64,000 nucleotides of DNA from Diplosphaera chodatii. Its lineage: Eukaryota; Chlorophyta; Trebouxiophyceae; Prasiolales; Stichococcaceae. Positions within the stretch are counted from its first letter, which is position 1. Every line of letters begins with the position of its first letter. The stretch spans positions 124,001 through 188,000 of the forward strand of contig JAALGY010000041.1 in NCBI GenBank assembly GCA_032358165.1. The letters are read 5' to 3'. Below are positions 60,105 to 64,000 of this stretch, one piece after another. The notes beneath the pieces were generated by a model that made no database searches, was not told the DNA's origin, and worked only from the letters and a program-made list of their open reading frames with translations. The translations under genes were made by a program, and so were the position numbers.

Positions 60105-61028
60105 GAAGTAGAGGCTATGCTTGCATGTAGTGGCATGGGAGAGGTTTGGCATGCATGTTGCATGAACTCTTGTGTGCATTCCTAAACCCCTTCCTTGGAG
60201 CCATGGGACAGCGGGCTCGCGCCGCTTCAGTTGTTGCAGCATTTGGCGTCCAAATTTCCAGCCACTTAGTGTATCAGCTTCAGACTCCCTGCGTTTCCTG
60301 CTTAAAGCGCAAATCAACCCAGCATAGCGGCGAGGTGACCGTCAGTAGACCGCACACTTTGGCCTTGAGCCCGTATTGTCGTGCAGTTGTTCCGGGGCGA
60401 GACTACGGCGGGCTCAGCTGGTTGTAGCACCTTGAAGACGGCCAGCTGCCTGTGGTGACGGCCATGGCGCGCTTTGTGCGGCCTGGCAGCGTTTGGCAGG
60501 GACCAGCGGCTGGGTGTCAGCAGGCATGAGGCGGTGCTGGCAGCCGCGGCGCAGCCTGGAGCCGGCAGTGGTGACTGGCTTTTGCATCGGGGGCGTGGCT
60601 GGGGGTGCGGAGGCAGGAGGTGAGGCCTGCTCACGTAGCAGCTGCCTGCCTGGGAGTGGATGTGACTCCTGGAACTGCCGAGGCGGGCACTGCAGCACGC
60701 TGCAACGTCGGCTACTCATCACAGTGTCTGTCAGCGTGTGTTGGCAGTGGAACTGTGTCGGAGGCAGCTCAGGCGGCAGAACAGCAAGCCTTGAGGAGGC
60801 GCGTGCTTTCTCGAAGCACGGGCTGTTGTATTCCTGTGCTCGCTTTTTAAAACGCCGAACCGCTCAGGACCGTAGGTGCATGGTGTGTGCTGTCACTGGG
60901 TGTGTGCGAGGCATGTCGGGGCTCGTTACGCAAGATTTGACCCGTGTCGGACCGTGATTCAGGTCTGGCAACAGCTCGGGAGCGCGCGATCCCTAGCTTG
61001 GCGCAGCAGCCGCCGCCCGCAGAACCTT
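60105..61028. other. Divergent intergenic region
   Basis: It lies between the AstE/AspA-family gene (minus) and the PHD-like gene (plus). It could contain upstream exons of the latter. The plus-strand open frame at 60493-60957 has no recognisable product. Confidence 0.35.
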
Positions 61029-64000
61029 ATGCCGATGGCGGCGCAGCAAGTGTGCGCAGCGGAGCCGCTGCGTGACGCCCTCGCGGCGCCGTGCCTTCAG
61101 AGTCAGGTCAGATGCTGAGTTGGGGAACAGCTGTACTGCCCTGCTGCTGCCTACAGACCGTTCTGCACGCGCTTGTTGCACCGCTACGGTACCTTCATGC
61201 TGCCCATCGCGAAAGCGGGCCTGCCAAGCTTGACCGGTTTGGTCAACTCGTTGAACAGTTGCAACCTCCGCTGCACCGAGAGTGTCCTGTTGGCCTGCAC
61301 GGTTCAGCGCACCGCCGACGCCTGCCCATCGCCCACAGGTGCCTGTACACGGGCCTTCGGAGGCGCTGCAGTGCAAGAGCGAGGCTCGGGCGACCCCACC
61401 GCGCAGGCAGGGGTGTGGCATCTTCACGCCTCAGGTGGGTCACGCTATCACGCCGCGCCTGGGCTGCTGTGTGGCTGCCTGCGGTGCAGCAGGCGTTCAA
61501 GCGAGAAAGCTCTTGCTGAACAAGCACGCCTTCATACAGCAGTTGAGGTGCCACTGAGCGCGTGCCTGCTGAAGGCTGCTTGCCTGTTCGCAAAGCCTGG
61601 TTGTCTGCCCTGCTGCAGCTGTGGAAGGCGGTGGGCCTGGTGCCCAAGCAGCTGGACGCGGTGCCGGAGCAGTGCACGCCCAGGGCGAGCGCGGCCAGGC
61701 CGCCGCTGCTGCTGCCGCCGGCGGGCGGAAGTAGCGGTGGCGCCAGGCGCCTGCCCTCAGGCCGCACCTTCTCTAGCGACCTGTCTTTCGGCTCGGTCAG
61801 CACCGCCGGCTGCGTGTCGCTGCACATGGCGTCGTCAGACATCAACCCCAAGTCGCTGAAGGTGGGAGCCCGCATGTCAGCAATACCCGGTGCTCCCGGC
61901 ATGCCGATTTCTGTGTGCGGACACACAGCTGGCATTTGAGCATTGCTGTGGCTGTGGTGCCTCCATTACACCTCCCCAACCGTTCATTGCCAACCCCTGT
62001 CTGCTCCCTGCAGTCTGCCGCCATCATGGCGTACGAGGCGTCAGCAGCCGAGGGGTCAGATGCTTCCGGCGCTCTCTCTGACTCGACCGGAGTGTCACCA
62101 GGGCAGTTTGCAGCCGGTGGCGGCGGCGCCGTCAGCAGCGGCCGCCCCTTCACAGGCGCCGTGCCCGGGCGCCAGCGCAGCGTGGGCGGCTTCAGCACCA
62201 GCGGCAGCAGCCTCGGCCGCGAGGCCGGCAGCATGCCTCCTCCCGCGGCTGCGCTGGACGCTTCCTACCTGCAGCACACCCCCAGCGGCGTGAGCTTCGG
62301 CGGCGGCAGCTGCTTTGCCAGCGCCCAGCTGGATGCCGGCAGCGGCGGCGGCGCAGCAATGGCGCTGGCCGGCGCCCCATCGCTGGCGGCGCGCTCGGAG
62401 CCCGGCTCCCCAGACGCTGCGGTCGTGTACACCGGCGAGCTGCACAAGTGCCTGCTGTGCGGCCTGCACACCTGCTTCCCCACCGGCCCTGCTACCATCA
62501 GGTGGGTGCTGCATTGCAGCTGTGGCTGCTCGTGCAGCTCACTTCATGCAGAGCCCATGCTGTATCCTCTGCGTGCCAGATCTGATGAGTGCCCAGCCAA
62601 CAACATCAAGTGCCTTGGTGCTTGCATGCTCACCACGCTTTTGGGGCGTGCGCCGTCTCATCCTGCGCGTCATCATGGCTTGGACTGGTCCTTGGGGCTG
62701 CCATCTGCTGGGACACTGATGCACCTGGTCCAACTGTGCAGGTGCTCGGACTGCAAGGGCACCATGCACCGCGACTGCTTCATCGCGCACTACCAGGTGG
62801 TGCCCGGCCGCCGCGACTGGACCTACTGCCCCGTCCACAGCCAGGTGCGCCAGCCGTGTCCCGACTGCCATGTGCTTGCCAATGCATATTTGGACAGTGC
62901 ATATTGCTCCGGTTGGTCATGCCAAAAATGGCCAACATCAACGACTCTCTGATACTTGCCCACCCCTTTGCATGTGCGCGATCGTTCTGCCCAATCTGGC
63001 TCCTGACGCTGCGAGGCGGCGACTGTGCAGGTGCTGAAGAACCGGGTGCCCGCCAAGCCGCGCCCTCCGAGCAACGCGGCCCGCCGGCCGCTCCCGCCGC
63101 AGCGCAAGCGGTCGCGCTCCGAGGATGCCAGGGGCGACGCAGACGCCGCGCCGGGCGACAGGGAGTTCACCGCCGGGCCCGGCTTCGAGCGGGTGCCCAG
63201 CGGCAGCCGCTCGCAGCGCCGGCGGGGCAACGCACACGGCGCCAGCGCTGCCCTGGCCGCGGTCGGCCTGACCGCCACCGGCAGCGGGGCCCTGTCCGCT
63301 GCAGCCTCGCCAGCGAGCTCAGACGGCGGCGGCGGCGGTTCACTGAACGCCGGCGCGCCGAGTGCCGACGCCGCCGAAACCCCCCCGCAGCGGCTGTTCG
63401 TCAGCAGCCGCGGCCGCGAGTCGCGCCCGGCGCGGCGGCAGTACGACTCGGACGACGGCGACGGCAACGCCGCCACGCCCCGCGCGAGCAGCTGCGGGCG
63501 CCGCGGCCCTCTGGACCCCTCCCCCCTGTCCACCGGCGGCAGCGCCGCCGCCGGGGGCTGCCCCATGGAGCTGGACGCTGCAGGGGGGCCGCCCGCCAGC
63601 ACGCCCGCCTCGCCGACCGGCATGAAGTCGGAGGCCGGCTCGGCTGCAGAGCCAGACTCCCCCACGGCTGGCGCAAGCGGCGGCCCAGGTGCAGGCTTCG
63701 GCAAGCTGGCAGCCATCGAGACCAAGGCCGGGCCGGCCGCTGCTGCTGCAAGCCATGCGCATACTGCAACTACTGGTGCCTCCCGGCACCACAAGCTTCC
63801 AGCATCCCCCAGAAGCACTTTGCCGTTGCCGCGCGCCCGGCCGCAGCCGCCGCACTCCCCCCGCAGCAGCGGCAGCGGCAGCAGGAAGCCCTCGAGGAGC
63901 GGGGAGGGCAGCAGGGGCCGCGAGCAGCCCGCGAGCCCCTGCGCCGCTGCCAAGCCCCGCACCCCCCCTACGGCGGATGCCGCCCCCAAGACCCCGGCTG
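61029..64000 (+). CDS. PHD-like zinc-finger protein, 3' end beyond window
   Basis: I do not recognise the protein as a whole. Firm exons are 61619-61861, 62014-62501, 62742-62844 and 63031 to the window edge, all in one phase. Across two exons lies a Cys/His cluster (CLLCG...CSDCKGTMHRDCFIAH...YCPVH) with the spacing of a PHD-like zinc finger, a fold that often reads histone tails. The rest is Ser/Ala/Gly/Pro-rich and probably disordered. The last exon is Arg-rich near its start (PPQRKRSRSED), which could be a nuclear-localisation signal. The 5' part is unresolved: an exon 61029-61106 (MPMAAQQVCAAEPL) is likely, and a second coding stretch lies around 61131-61440 (LLHRYGTFMLPIAKAG), but I could not join these in phase. 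The gene continues past 64000. Confidence 0.6.

Noticed and set aside
62823..63989. 388-residue minus-strand open frame
   Set aside because: It is the antisense shadow of the GC-rich last exon of the PHD-like gene, which is in phase with the zinc-finger exons.

Overview
This looks like nuclear DNA of a green alga, most likely a chlorophyte of the Chlorella/trebouxiophyte kind. The reasons are high GC coding sequence, many short exons split by introns with GT/GC donors and CTGCAG-type acceptors, plant-type gene families (TGA-type bZIP with a DOG1 domain, LPA1-like P-loop protein, plant-style cyclic phosphodiesterase), and intronic CCCTAAA motifs like the plant/Chlorella telomere repeat. No rRNA, tRNA, CRISPR array, transposon or bacterial-style operon is visible. 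Almost every gene is intron-rich, so I rebuilt gene models by hand from family similarity, splice sites and reading-frame phase. Each CDS entry covers the whole gene and lists its exons.

Layout, left to right: a 2H cyclic phosphodiesterase (+, 1026-2381); an extended-synaptotagmin-like lipid-transfer/tether protein with a long disordered N-terminus (+, 3129-10501); COG8 of the Golgi tethering complex (+, 11736-16941); a TGA-type bZIP/DOG1 transcription factor (-, 17909-25693, start exon not found); PrimPol primase-polymerase (+, 27963-34446); an unrecognised spliced gene (-, about 35655-37248); a tandem pair of secreted proteins with two dimeric alpha/beta-barrel (ABM-like) repeats (+, 37493-40646 and 41455-44583); NADPH-cytochrome P450 reductase (-, 45055-49301); an LPA1-like 2-phosphoglycerate-kinase-type P-loop protein (-, 49984-55074); a 2-oxoglutarate/Fe(II) dioxygenase (+, 55845-57945); a succinylglutamate desuccinylase/aspartoacylase-family zinc enzyme (-, 58410-60104); and the start of a PHD-like zinc-finger protein that runs off the right edge (+, from about 61029).

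The genes do not form a pathway. Several are membrane-traffic or ER functions (E-Syt, COG8, P450 reductase, the secretory pair), which I take as ordinary scatter in a gene-dense genome. Pairs are arranged both head-to-head (for example 37248/37493, 55074/55845, 60104/61029) and tail-to-tail (34446/35655, 44583/45055, 57945/58410).

The most notable points are genomic. (1) Seven introns appear to use GC instead of GT donors, about 5% of those modelled. (2) Tandem duplications of about 33-90 bp sit exactly on exon/intron boundaries in three genes and create spare splice sites, one with telomere-like filler. (3) The tandem secretory pair has no function I recognise, and one copy has a shifted splice site or frameshift. 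(4) PrimPol carries a disordered insertion of about 240 residues inside its catalytic region.
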